A stretch of DNA of 64,000 nucleotides from Bacteroidales bacterium. Lineage in GTDB: Bacteria; Bacteroidota; Bacteroidia; Bacteroidales; UBA10428. Position numbers and translations under genes: made by a program. Under the pieces are notes generated by a model. The model searched no databases. It saw only the letters and a program-made list of their open reading frames with translations, and was not told the DNA's origin. Positions within the stretch are counted from its first letter, which is position 1. The number at the start of each line of letters is the position of its first letter. The stretch covers positions 62,001-126,000 of the forward strand of contig DATGXG010000017.1 in assembly GCA_035299085.1 (NCBI GenBank). The letters are read 5' to 3'. Shown here piece by piece: positions 54,049 to 62,202 of this stretch.

Positions 54049-54922
54049 CTATCTTGATAATTTCATAGATAATGCGCTTAACGAGGATATAGGCGACGGT
54101 GATCATACTTCCAGGGCCTGTATTCCTGCCGATGCCATTGGCAAGGCCCAGCTTCATGTAAAGGACCAGGGGGTGATTTCCGGCATTGATGTCGCCTGGC
54201 ACATTCTCCGCAAGGTAGATAAAGACATTATATTCGAGAAATTCAAAAATGACGGCGACCTTGTTGCTCCTCCGGATATAGCTTTTATTGTTGAAGGAAA
54301 AATAAGGGCATTGCTCAAAGCGGAGCGCCTGGTTTTAAATGTGATGCAGCGTATGAGCGGCATTGCCACCACTACGCGTAAATACACTGACCGGTTGGAG
54401 GGCCTTAAAACTAAAATTCTTGACACTCGAAAAACCACGCCGGGAATGCGAATGCTGGAAAAACTGGCGGTGAAGACCGGTGGCGGGCAAAATCATCGGT
54501 TCGGACTATTTGATATGATCCTTATAAAAGACAATCACATTGACTTTGCAGGAGGAATAGCCGCCGCTATTGAGAGAACTCATGAATACCTGTCGGAGCA
54601 TAAAAAGGATCTTAAAATTGAAATTGAAGCCAGAAGTCTTGAAGATGTAAGGATGATCATGGATAAGGGCGGAATCGACAGGATTATGCTTGATAATTTC
54701 TCAATTGATGATACCCGCATGGCCGTTCATCTCATCAATGGCAGGTTTGAAACCGAATCGTCAGGAGGAATAACATTTGATAACATAAGAGATTATGCTG
54801 CCTGCGGCGTGGATTATATTTCAGTGGGAGCTCTTACACATCATATAAAAAGCCTGGATCTCAGCCTGAAGGCACTTAATTACAAACCGGATGAATTCGG
54901 CCCTTCAAGACTATACCTTTAA
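54038..54922 (+). CDS. nadC: Nicotinate-nucleotide pyrophosphorylase (carboxylating)
   Basis: A 294-residue enzyme that makes nicotinate mononucleotide from quinolinate and PRPP. Family segments are EDIGDGDHTSRACIP, ERLVLNVMQRMSGIATTTR (Arg of the active site), LDTRKTTPGMRMLEKLAVKTGGGQNHRFGLFDMILIKDNHI (in parts), EIEARSLEDV and DYISVGALTHHI. The length fits. ATG 54038 gives MQINYLDNFIDNALNEDIG, which overlaps the DUF4783 gene by 11 bases; longer in-frame starts would cut into that gene. It overlaps the BrkB gene by 32 bases. Confidence 0.93.
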   Translation: MQINYLDNFIDNALNEDIGDGDHTSRACIPADAIGKAQLHVKDQGVISGIDVAWHILRKVDKDIIFEKFKNDGDLVAPPDIAFIVEGKIRALLKAERLVLNVMQRMSGIATTTRKYTDRLEGLKTKILDTRKTTPGMRMLEKLAVKTGGGQNHRFGLFDMILIKDNHIDFAGGIAAAIERTHEYLSEHKKDLKIEIEARSLEDVRMIMDKGGIDRIMLDNFSIDDTRMAVHLINGRFETESSGGITFDNIRDYAACGVDYISVGALTHHIKSLDLSLKALNYKPDEFGPSRLYL

Positions 54923-55838
54923 AATTCTTAACAGAAGGTTTAAAGGCCTTACTGAAAGGATGAGGAAAGTACATTTTCCGGGAGGCGGAGGATTATCGGT
55001 TTATGAAGTCGTCACCCTGTATATAAAAGGTCTGATGAAAGGCTCACTGAATATCAGGGCTACTTCAATTGCCTTCCATTTTATGCTGGCGCTGGGACCG
55101 GCTGTGATTTTCCTTCTCGGGCTCATACCATACCTGCCTTTTACAAAGTTCCAGGTAGACCTTATGGATATTCTTCAGAATATCATACCGGATAACTCTT
55201 ATGCGGTTTTTAATTCAATCCTTCACGAAATTTTTGACAAGCATCACGGCCTCCAGATTTTCGGTTTCCTTGTTACATTGTTTTTTATACAAAAGGGACT
55301 TAACGGCATCATTGAAGCTTTTAACGCCAGCTATCACACAACAGTAACCACCAGGTCATGGTTTGAACGCCGGCTAATTTCAGTGAGCCTGTTTTTCATA
55401 TTTTTCATTCTCGGAACCATTGCCGCCATAATCCTGTTCATGAGCAATATGGCTATAAAAAACCTTTATGCTACAGGAGTGATAAAGGTACATGCCACGG
55501 TTGTAATTCTTTTTTTCGGGAAGTGGCTTGTTGTGTTGGCAATGACCTTCCTTGCCATATCATTTTTATACTTCATGGCACCGGCACACAAAGTGAAATG
55601 GCGATTATTTACACCGGGTTCCGCTTTTGCCACTCTTCTTTCGATTGTAACATCCATGATCGTTTCATATTTTATCAATCATTTTGCACCTTTTAACCGG
55701 TTCTTCGGATCGATAGGCACACTGATAGCCGTTATGTTATGGATGAATTTCAATGCAATAGCTTTGCTGGCCGGTTTCGAACTCAACGCCTGCATAAAAA
55801 ACGCACAGTATAGCAAACTTGAACCATCAGTAATCTGA
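54891..55838 (+). CDS. YihY/BrkB-family membrane protein
   Basis: A 315-residue inner-membrane protein with about six transmembrane helices (for example RATSIAFHFMLALGPAVIFLLGLI, LISVSLFFIFFILGTIAAIILF, VVILFFGKWLVVLAMTFLAISFLYF and GTLIAVMLWMNFNAIALLAGFELN). SIAFHFMLALGPAVIF and LWMNFNAIALLAGFELNA match the YihY/BrkB family, once called ribonuclease BN in error; its role is not well defined, though a transport role is suggested. The proposed start overlaps nadC by 32 bases; ATG 54960 is a shorter alternative. It is in the same run as nadC. Confidence 0.82.
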   Translation: MNSALQDYTFKILNRRFKGLTERMRKVHFPGGGGLSVYEVVTLYIKGLMKGSLNIRATSIAFHFMLALGPAVIFLLGLIPYLPFTKFQVDLMDILQNIIPDNSYAVFNSILHEIFDKHHGLQIFGFLVTLFFIQKGLNGIIEAFNASYHTTVTTRSWFERRLISVSLFFIFFILGTIAAIILFMSNMAIKNLYATGVIKVHATVVILFFGKWLVVLAMTFLAISFLYFMAPAHKVKWRLFTPGSAFATLLSIVTSMIVSYFINHFAPFNRFFGSIGTLIAVMLWMNFNAIALLAGFELNACIKNAQYSKLEPSVI

Positions 55839-55894
55839 AGTGTTTCTATCCTGCATTGCAGTTCATAAATTGATCTCACACCAGGATATTTCAT

Positions 55895-56503
55895 ATGGAT
55901 TACCACTCACTCGAAATTGATAACCTAGACGCTGATCCTATTGTTCAGTTCAGGTATTGGCTTAATGAAGCACTCAAATCAAATGCACCTGAACCAACGG
56001 CCATGGTACTTTCTACTTCCACACTGCAAGGGAGAATTTCTTCAAGGGTAGTGCTTTTAAAAGGAGTGGACAATATTGGCTTTACATTCTTTACTAACTA
56101 CGAAAGCAAAAAAGCTGAGCATCTTTCAGCCAATCCCTCCGGCTCATTGCTTTTCTACTGGCCTACACTTGAGCGCCAGGTTCGCATTGAAGGGAAGATA
56201 CTGAAGACCGCACCGCATGAATCCGATGAATATTTTATTACAAGACCTGAGGGAAGCAAGATCGGTGCATGGGCTTCACCTCAGAGCAGGAGGATACCCA
56301 ACAGGGAATATCTTGAAAACCTGCAGAAAGATTATACAAGACTGTTCCGGTCGAGGGCCCTGGAACGCCCTGAAAACTGGGGCGGGTACAAACTGATCCC
56401 TGATCTCATGGAATTCTGGCAAAGCCGTGAAAACAGGCTTCACGATCGCTTCGAATATACCCGGAACGGAGGAATGTGGGAGGTGTACAGGCTGGCACCG
56501 TGA
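55895..56503 (+). CDS. pdxH: Pyridoxamine 5'-phosphate oxidase
   Basis: A 202-residue FMN enzyme that oxidises pyridoxine or pyridoxamine 5'-phosphate to PLP. Hallmarks are DPIVQFRYWLNEAL, PTAMVLSTSTLQGRISSRVVLLKG, FFTNYESKKAEHL, QVRIEGKI, EFWQSRENRLHDR and the family's RLAP end. The phosphate- and FMN-binding Arg and Ser residues are visible in these segments. It lies 56 bases after the BrkB gene on the same strand and may be cotranscribed. An aminotransferase and valS follow further on. Confidence 0.93.
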   Translation: MDYHSLEIDNLDADPIVQFRYWLNEALKSNAPEPTAMVLSTSTLQGRISSRVVLLKGVDNIGFTFFTNYESKKAEHLSANPSGSLLFYWPTLERQVRIEGKILKTAPHESDEYFITRPEGSKIGAWASPQSRRIPNREYLENLQKDYTRLFRSRALERPENWGGYKLIPDLMEFWQSRENRLHDRFEYTRNGGMWEVYRLAP

Positions 56504-56524
56504 TGACCCGGACTTCTTGTCTTT

Positions 56525-56662
56525 AATTGCCCCGGACTTTAGGCCGGGGAATAATGCCCCTCGTTCTGCCCTGTCAATGGCTTTAGCCATCTCCGTGAAA
56601 CAGACGCTTTCCACAGAATATTCTTATGTATTACACTTCCCGGCCTGAAGGTCGGGGCAATT
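56525..56662. repeat. MITE-like element with inverted GCCCCGG ends
   Basis: A 138-base element. The left end AATTGCCCCGGACTTTAGG (56525-56549 in all) and the right end at 56639-56662 are inverted with three differences. The middle is noncoding. It lies between the convergent pdxH and valS genes. Short CATCCAG-type tandem units follow (56669-56720). Confidence 0.8.
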
Positions 56663-56668
56663 GACAAC

Positions 56669-56720
56669 CATCTACCATCCATCATCCAGTATCCGCCATC
56701 CAGCATCCAGCATCCGGCAT
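56669..56720. repeat. CATCCAG-type degenerate tandem units
   Basis: Units of ATCCAGC/ATCCATC/ATCCGCC recur about seven times between the inverted-repeat element and the valS stop. They resemble other short arrays of this window. Confidence 0.7.
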
Positions 56721-56726
56721 CAGTAT

Positions 56727-59357
56727 CTACTCATTCTTCAGCTGCAGCAGCCTTTCCCTGATTGCCTTGATCTTTGTCTCAGCATCTGATTTTTTGCGGT
56801 TCTCAAGTTCAAGGACTTTTGGCGGGGCATTGCTGACAAACTTTTCATTAGTCAGTTTTTTCATAACCGATTCAAGAAAACCTTCCAGGTAAGCGAGTTC
56901 TTCTTCAAGCTTCTTAGTTTCCTGCTCACTGTCATGTAACTCACCCAGGGGAATGTAATACTCCGCACCGGCAGTTATAAAACTGGCGGCTCCTTCAGGT
57001 TTCTCACTGATAATTTTTACTTCTGAAAGATTTCCCAGTTTTATGATAACCGATTCGAAATCATTGTTGTAATCCACAGGTTTAATGCACAATACTAATT
57101 TCTGTTTTACAGGTATCTGTTTTTCAGTCCTCGTGTTCCTTATGAAGGTAACCACTTCCTTAACCTGTTCGAAAAGCCTGATCTTCGCCTTGTCGATTGG
57201 CTTTACCGAGGGCGCTTTTTCGTACATGATGCTGTAGCCCTGCGGCCTTTCTTTAAGCATATGCCAGATCTCTTCGGTAATGAAGGGAACAAAAGGATGG
57301 AGGATGCGAAGCAGAACCTCGAACATCTCAATTGTCGACTGATAGGTGCGCCTGTCAATAGGCTGCTGGTATTCCGGTTTTACGATTTCGAGGTACCAGG
57401 ATGAGAATTCATCCCAGAAAAGCTTATAGGCAATCATCAGGGCTTCTGAGATCCGGTACTGTTCAAAAGACTCTTCAATTTCGCGTACTCCCTGCTTTAG
57501 TCTTTCATAAAACCAGACAATGGCTCTTTCAGAAGCATTGCCAGGCCTGTCGTCCGGTGCAACCTGCCACGATTTCACAAGACGGAAAGCATTCCACATT
57601 TTATTCGTGAAATTTCTGCCCTGTTCCGGTAGATTCTCATCAAAAAGCAGGTCATTTCCGGCACTTGAACAAAGCAACATTCCAACACGAACACCATCGG
57701 CACTGTACTTCTCAATCAGGTGAAGAGGATCGGGAGAATTACCAAGGGATTTTGACATTTTTCTCCTTTTTATATCCCTTACGATTCCGGTTAGATATAC
57801 ACTTTTGAAAGGTTTTTGTTTCCGGTATTCATAGCCTGACATGATCATCCGGGCCACCCAGAAAAAGAGGATGTCAGGTGCCGTGATCAGGTCATCGGTA
57901 GGATAATAATATTTGATATCGGCATTGTCAGGGTTTCTGATTCCGTCAAATACCGAAACAGGCCAAAGCCACGATGAAAACCATGTGTCAAGCACATCTT
58001 CATCCTGTCGAAGTTCGTCTGCCATAAGATCAGACCGGCCTGTTTTTGCCCTGGCAAGTTCAACTGCCTTTTCAACATTTTCAGCAACGACATAATCATT
58101 GCTTTCTCCTATATAATACGCCGGAATGCGCTGGCCCCACCACAGTTGCCTTGAAATGCACCAGTCTCTTACATTCTCCATCCAGTTACGGTATGAATTT
58201 TTGAATTTTGCAGGTGTAAGAACTATATCATCATTCATCACATGTTCAAGGGCGGGTTCAGCCAGTTTCTTCATTTTTAAGAACCACTGCAGTGAAAGCC
58301 TTGGCTCTATTACCGCATCGGTTCTTTCGGAATAACCAACTTTATTTACATATTCTTCGGTTTTCACAAGAAGTCCGTCCGACTCAAGTTTTGAAACCGC
58401 AAGTTCTCTTGCTTTAAAGCGGTCGACACCGGTGAAGAGTACTGCCTTTGCATTGAGCGTACCGTCTTCGTTGAATATGTCGATTACAGGTAAATTAAAG
58501 CGTATGCCGATTTCATAGTCGTTTATATCATGGGCCGGTGTAATTTTCAGGCATCCGGTTCCGAATTCCATATCCACATAACTGTCTTCAATTACAGGGA
58601 CTACACGGTTAACCAGCGGCACAACAACCTTTTTACCTCTAAGGTGAGCATACCTGGGATCAACAGGATTCACGCAAACGGCAGTATCGCCCAGGATGGT
58701 TTCGGGACGGGTGGTAGCGATGGTTACGAACCCGTCTTCCCCCTCTATCTTATATTTTACAAAATACAATTTCGATTTCACTTCGCGGTAAATCACTTCC
58801 TCATCAGAAACCGCTGTATGTGCCTGCGGATCCCAGTTGACCATGCGGATTCCCCTGTAGATAAGTCCTTTGCTGAACAAATCAACAAAAACCTTAATTA
58901 CACTTTCTGACATGTCATCGTCCATCGTGAACTTTGTACGATCCCAATCGCAGGAGGCACCCAGCTTTTTCAACTGCTCAAGGATGATGCTTCCGTGATT
59001 TTGCTTCCATTGCCAGGCGTGCTCAAGGAACTGGTCACGGGTAAGACTGCTCTTTTCGATACCTTCATTTTTAAGCTTGGCTACAACCCGGGCTTCTGTA
59101 GCTATGGATGCATGATCGGTTCCGGGCACCCAGCAGGCGTTCTTACCTTTCATCCGGGCACGCCGGATAAGGATATCCTGGATTGTGTTATTCAGCATGT
59201 GCCCCATATGAAGAACACCGGTTACATTAGGAGGCGGAATGACGATTGTATACGGAATGCGGTTGTCAGGAACCGATTTGAAAAATTTCTTATCCATCCA
59301 GTATTTGTACCACTTGTCTTCAACCTGTGCCGGATTATATTTGCTGGGAATTTCCAT
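56727..59357 (-). CDS. valS: Valyl-tRNA synthetase
   Basis: An 876-residue class I synthetase. The HIGH motif is HMGH (residues 50-53) and the KMSKS motif lies in [14 protein letters not shown]. The editing domain and CP1 segment ([17 protein letters not shown]) are present. The C-terminal anticodon-binding and coiled-coil domain ends in [29 protein letters not shown] sequence (in part). It attaches valine to tRNA(Val). A TATTTTTG element lies 28 bases upstream, and it is not close to a same-strand upstream gene, so it is probably monocistronic. Confidence 0.96.
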   Translation of the reverse strand: MEIPSKYNPAQVEDKWYKYWMDKKFFKSVPDNRIPYTIVIPPPNVTGVLHMGHMLNNTIQDILIRRARMKGKNACWVPGTDHASIATEARVVAKLKNEGIEKSSLTRDQFLEHAWQWKQNHGSIILEQLKKLGASCDWDRTKFTMDDDMSESVIKVFVDLFSKGLIYRGIRMVNWDPQAHTAVSDEEVIYREVKSKLYFVKYKIEGEDGFVTIATTRPETILGDTAVCVNPVDPRYAHLRGKKVVVPLVNRVVPVIEDSYVDMEFGTGCLKITPAHDINDYEIGIRFNLPVIDIFNEDGTLNAKAVLFTGVDRFKARELAVSKLESDGLLVKTEEYVNKVGYSERTDAVIEPRLSLQWFLKMKKLAEPALEHVMNDDIVLTPAKFKNSYRNWMENVRDWCISRQLWWGQRIPAYYIGESNDYVVAENVEKAVELARAKTGRSDLMADELRQDEDVLDTWFSSWLWPVSVFDGIRNPDNADIKYYYPTDDLITAPDILFFWVARMIMSGYEYRKQKPFKSVYLTGIVRDIKRRKMSKSLGNSPDPLHLIEKYSADGVRVGMLLCSSAGNDLLFDENLPEQGRNFTNKMWNAFRLVKSWQVAPDDRPGNASERAIVWFYERLKQGVREIEESFEQYRISEALMIAYKLFWDEFSSWYLEIVKPEYQQPIDRRTYQSTIEMFEVLLRILHPFVPFITEEIWHMLKERPQGYSIMYEKAPSVKPIDKAKIRLFEQVKEVVTFIRNTRTEKQIPVKQKLVLCIKPVDYNNDFESVIIKLGNLSEVKIISEKPEGAASFITAGAEYYIPLGELHDSEQETKKLEEELAYLEGFLESVMKKLTNEKFVSNAPPKVLELENRKKSDAETKIKAIRERLLQLKNE

Positions 59358-59384
59358 TAGTGATAATTAATTAAATGAATCCTG

Positions 59385-59392
59385 CAAAAATA
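59385..59392 (-). promoter_or_regulatory. TAnnTTTG promoter element for valS
   Basis: TATTTTTG on the minus strand lies 28 bases before the valS ATG. Confidence 0.65.
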
Positions 59393-59502
59393 GAACTTTT
59401 CGGATATTTAATCCTTTTCCGGAATAATCATGCAAATGGAATATTCATAAATCGATAATTTATATTTTCTTACTTTTTTAAATCATGTTTTATGAAAACC
59501 AT

Positions 59503-59510
59503 TATTTTTG
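59503..59510 (+). promoter_or_regulatory. TAnnTTTG promoter element for the DUF1573 gene
   Basis: TATTTTTG lies 23 bases before ATG 59533 and excludes the upstream in-frame ATG 59485. Confidence 0.6.
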
Positions 59511-59532
59511 CAGGGAATGTAAAAAGATTACA

Positions 59533-59970
59533 ATGAAAAAGATTTCCGTTATCCTGAGCCTGGTAACTTTGTTTGCTGCTTTGAGTTGTACACAAACATC
59601 CGATAAAACATCCGGATCAGCGGAAGCATCCATTCAGTTTGAAGAAACAGAGCATGATTTCGGAACCATTGCCTATAACGGAAACGGCAAGTATGAGTTT
59701 GTTTTTAAAAACACGGGCAGTGTTCCGCTAGTTTTAAAAAACGTACGTTCATCATGCGGTTGTACAGTTCCTGAATGGCCCAAAGAACCCGTTAAAAAGG
59801 GGGAAACAGCAAAAATAAAAGTAATTTACAATACCCGGATAAGCGGCACTTTCTCAAAATCGATATCCGTTTTTTCAAATGCCGGTGAAAAACCTGTTAT
59901 TCTCACAATTAAAGGAAAAGTAGAACAGGCGGAAAAGAAAGACATGTCAGGCGCGCCTGCATTAGAATAG
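59533..59970 (+). CDS. DUF1573 lipoprotein
   Basis: A 145-residue predicted lipoprotein: lipobox ALSC (Cys19) followed by TQTSDKTSG. The DUF1573 domain (FEETEHDFGTIAYNGNGKYEFVFKNTGSVPLVLKNVRSSCGCTVPEWPKEPV, in segments) is an Ig-like ASPM-type fold; the SSCGCT motif is a hallmark. The family is very common in Bacteroidota and has no established role. It lies 44 bases before the aminotransferase gene on the same strand, so the two may be cotranscribed. Confidence 0.85.
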   Translation: MKKISVILSLVTLFAALSCTQTSDKTSGSAEASIQFEETEHDFGTIAYNGNGKYEFVFKNTGSVPLVLKNVRSSCGCTVPEWPKEPVKKGETAKIKVIYNTRISGTFSKSISVFSNAGEKPVILTIKGKVEQAEKKDMSGAPALE

Positions 59971-60014
59971 CCATATCTTTCGTTGCCTTTTTCCTTACCT
60001 TAAATACATCAATT

Positions 60015-61214
60015 ATGCCCGATATATCCACACGTGGCCAGTTAATGCCAAATTCGCCGATCCGTAAATTGGTTCCTCTTGCTGAAGAAGCTGACAGGAG
60101 AGGTGTCAGGGTTTTGCGACTGAACATAGGTCAGCCTGATCTGCTTACATCGCCTAATGCACTTGAAGCAATACACTCGTTAAATGCAAAAGTAATTGAG
60201 TATGGTCATAGCGCAGGAAATGAATCGCTGCGACGCAAATTTGCCGAATTCTATAAAAAAATAGGTATCTCTCTGGACTATCGTGATATTTTAATTACAA
60301 CCGGGGGATCGGAAGCCATAACGCTCACGCTGCTCACATGCCTGAATGCCGGAGATGAAATTATTGTACCCGAACCATTTTATGCGAACTATTTCAGTTT
60401 TGCCACCGCTGCCGATGTTAAGGTAATCCCCGTGATATCAAGTATTGAAAACGGATTTGCATTGCCTCCGATAAGTGAATTCGAAAAAAAGATTACCAAA
60501 AAAACAAGGGCAATTATTATCTGCAACCCGAATAACCCCACAGGGTATTTATATTCATGGGAGGAGCTGAACCAGATAAGGGACCTTGTTCTGAAGCACA
60601 ACCTCTTTTTCATTTGTGATGAGGTATACAGGGAACTATGTTATGACGGTAATGCAATTAAATCCTCCATGCTTCTTGAAGGCATCGATGACCACCTGAT
60701 CCTCATTGATTCGGTATCCAAGCGATACAGCGCAACAGGGCTGCGGGTCGGCCTTATGGCATCACGGAACCGGCAGCTTCTTGAAACAGCACTTAAATTC
60801 TGCCAGGCACGACTATGTCCTCCTAACATCGGACAGGTAGCCGCTGAGGCAGCGTTGGATTCTCCTCCTGAATACTCAGAATACATCTACAATTCATTTC
60901 TCGAAAGACGGAATTTTCTTGTAAAAGCACTCAATGAAATTCCCGGTGTTTACAGTCCCGTTCCGAAAGGCGCGTTTTATACAATGGCCAAGCTTCCGGT
61001 GGACGACGCTGAAAAATTTTCAATGTGGATGCTTCAGCACTTCGAACACAATAAGCAAACGGTAATGCTTGCGCCCGGATCAGGGTTTTATACAAGCCCC
61101 GGCAAAGGCAAAACTGAGGTGCGTATAGCCTATGTGCTGAATATTGATGACCTGAGAACCGCCATTGAATGCCTGAAGATCGGGTTGGAACAGTATCCCG
61201 GCAGAAGAATGTAG
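60015..61214 (+). CDS. Class I/II PLP-dependent aminotransferase
   Basis: A 399-residue fold-type I aminotransferase. The PLP lysine is K236 in SVSKRYSATGLRVG, D202 in CDEVYREL contacts the pyridine nitrogen, and the N-terminal LNIGQPDLLTSP, ITTGGSEAITLTLL and IICNPNNPTGYLYS segments are typical of aspartate- or alanine-type transaminases. The exact amino donor cannot be told; aspartate, alanine or aromatic amino acids are possible. It follows the DUF1573 gene by 44 bases. A perfect 22-bp palindrome begins at its stop codon. In frame, MPDISTRGQLMPNSPIRKL is the natural N-terminus. Confidence 0.88.
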   Translation: MPDISTRGQLMPNSPIRKLVPLAEEADRRGVRVLRLNIGQPDLLTSPNALEAIHSLNAKVIEYGHSAGNESLRRKFAEFYKKIGISLDYRDILITTGGSEAITLTLLTCLNAGDEIIVPEPFYANYFSFATAADVKVIPVISSIENGFALPPISEFEKKITKKTRAIIICNPNNPTGYLYSWEELNQIRDLVLKHNLFFICDEVYRELCYDGNAIKSSMLLEGIDDHLILIDSVSKRYSATGLRVGLMASRNRQLLETALKFCQARLCPPNIGQVAAEAALDSPPEYSEYIYNSFLERRNFLVKALNEIPGVYSPVPKGAFYTMAKLPVDDAEKFSMWMLQHFEHNKQTVMLAPGSGFYTSPGKGKTEVRIAYVLNIDDLRTAIECLKIGLEQYPGRRM

Positions 61215-61235
61215 AGACGCACGGCCGTGCGTCTC
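61214..61235. repeat. Perfect 22-bp palindrome at the aminotransferase stop
   Basis: GAGACGCACGG and its inverse form a perfect palindrome beginning at the last base of the TAG stop codon. A weak T-rich stretch follows (TTTAAAGGTTTT). It could work as a poor terminator or be a dispersed repeat. Confidence 0.75.
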
Positions 61236-61262
61236 AGTTTAAAGGTTTTATGGTTTGAACGT

Positions 61263-62078
61263 TTAATTTCCAAACAACAATATCTGTCCGTCAGGATCCA
61301 CTGCCTTTATACCTGAGGGCTTGAAAATGATAACCTCTCCGGCTTCGTGGCGCGAAGTCATGTGAATTTTTATCCGGTCACTTATACCTGTAAACCGGTT
61401 AAATGCCGTTTCAGGAGTATTGTTTTCAGCCGAAAGATGGCTCAGAAACACGGTATGAAGTCGCTCTCCGCAATTATTTACAAGCAGTGTATAAGCCTGG
61501 TCATTTGATAAATGCCCGTGTTCAGAAGCAATTCTTCTTTTCAGCGGCCATGGGTATTTTCCTTCCCAGAGCATTTTTTCATCATAGTTTGTTTCGAGAA
61601 AGGCAACATGGCACATACTGAAATTCTGTATCACATTATCACAGGGATTGCCAATATCGGTGAATACTCCTGTATGCTGCCCGTTATATTCAACCCTGAA
61701 TGAACAGGGATCCGCAGCATCATGCTGCTTGGTAAACGGATAAACCCGGAAGGCACCGATCGTAATTTCAGTTCCGGGTACAAAAAAACGCGGCGCATCA
61801 GGCCTGAGGTTATTGTAAAGCGCTTTGAAAGTTGCAGATGTAATATAAACAGGCACTTTTAGCTTTTTGCTCAATACACGTGCCCCGCATGTATGATCCG
61901 AATGTTCGTGGGTAATGAAGATAGCCTTTATCTTTAATGGGTCGAGGCCTTTGTGTTTCATCCGGGCAATTGTCTGGCGTGCGGATATTCCGGCATCAAT
62001 AAGCAGGGCATCCTGGTTGTTGCCGATATAATAGCAGTTTCCGTTACTTCCCGAGGCTATCGCGCATACTGTAAGCAT
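61263..62078 (-). CDS. MBL-fold metallo-hydrolase (WalJ/YycJ-like)
   Basis: A 271-residue metallo-beta-lactamase-fold enzyme. Metal-binding motifs are THEHSDHTCG (His, Asp), DIGNPCDNVIQNF and SHLSAENNTPE; the N-terminus is LTVCAIASGSNGNCYYIG with ALLIDAGISARQTI. This matches the WalJ/YycJ-type subgroup of cytoplasmic hydrolases or exonucleases, whose role is uncertain. It is convergent with the aminotransferase gene. It is preceded by repeats, so its promoter is not clear. Confidence 0.85.
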   Translation of the reverse strand: MLTVCAIASGSNGNCYYIGNNQDALLIDAGISARQTIARMKHKGLDPLKIKAIFITHEHSDHTCGARVLSKKLKVPVYITSATFKALYNNLRPDAPRFFVPGTEITIGAFRVYPFTKQHDAADPCSFRVEYNGQHTGVFTDIGNPCDNVIQNFSMCHVAFLETNYDEKMLWEGKYPWPLKRRIASEHGHLSNDQAYTLLVNNCGERLHTVFLSHLSAENNTPETAFNRFTGISDRIKIHMTSRHEAGEVIIFKPSGIKAVDPDGQILLFGN

Positions 62079-62098
62079 GCGGTAAAGTTAACTGAAAT

Positions 62099-62145
62099 CG
62101 TTTGAAGTAGTTTGAAGAAGTTTGAAATTTGAATGAAGTTTGAAA
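62099..62145. repeat. GTTTGAA tandem units near the MBL gene
   Basis: Degenerate GTTTGAAGTA/GTTTGAAGAA units recur about four times upstream of the MBL-fold gene on its minus strand. They are like the units at 28182-28211. Confidence 0.6.
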
Positions 62146-62147
62146 TC

Positions 62148-62201
62148 GCGTCAAACAGCGAAGCGTCAAACAGCGAAGCATCAAACAGCGAAGCGTCAAA
62201 C
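62148..62201. repeat. 15-bp GTCAAACAGCGAAGC tandem array
   Basis: About 3.5 copies of a 15-base unit lie between the MBL-fold gene and the stop codon of the DUF3857 gene, with one base change in the third copy. Confidence 0.8.
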
Positions 62202-62202
62202 C

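Noticed and set aside
59485..59532. N-terminal extension of the DUF1573 protein
   Set aside because: The ATG is upstream of the promoter element, and the lipoprotein signal starts at 59533.
62148..62201. CRISPR or iteron origin
   Set aside because: The 15-bp units have no spacers, no replication gene is near, and they match the short-array habit of the window.
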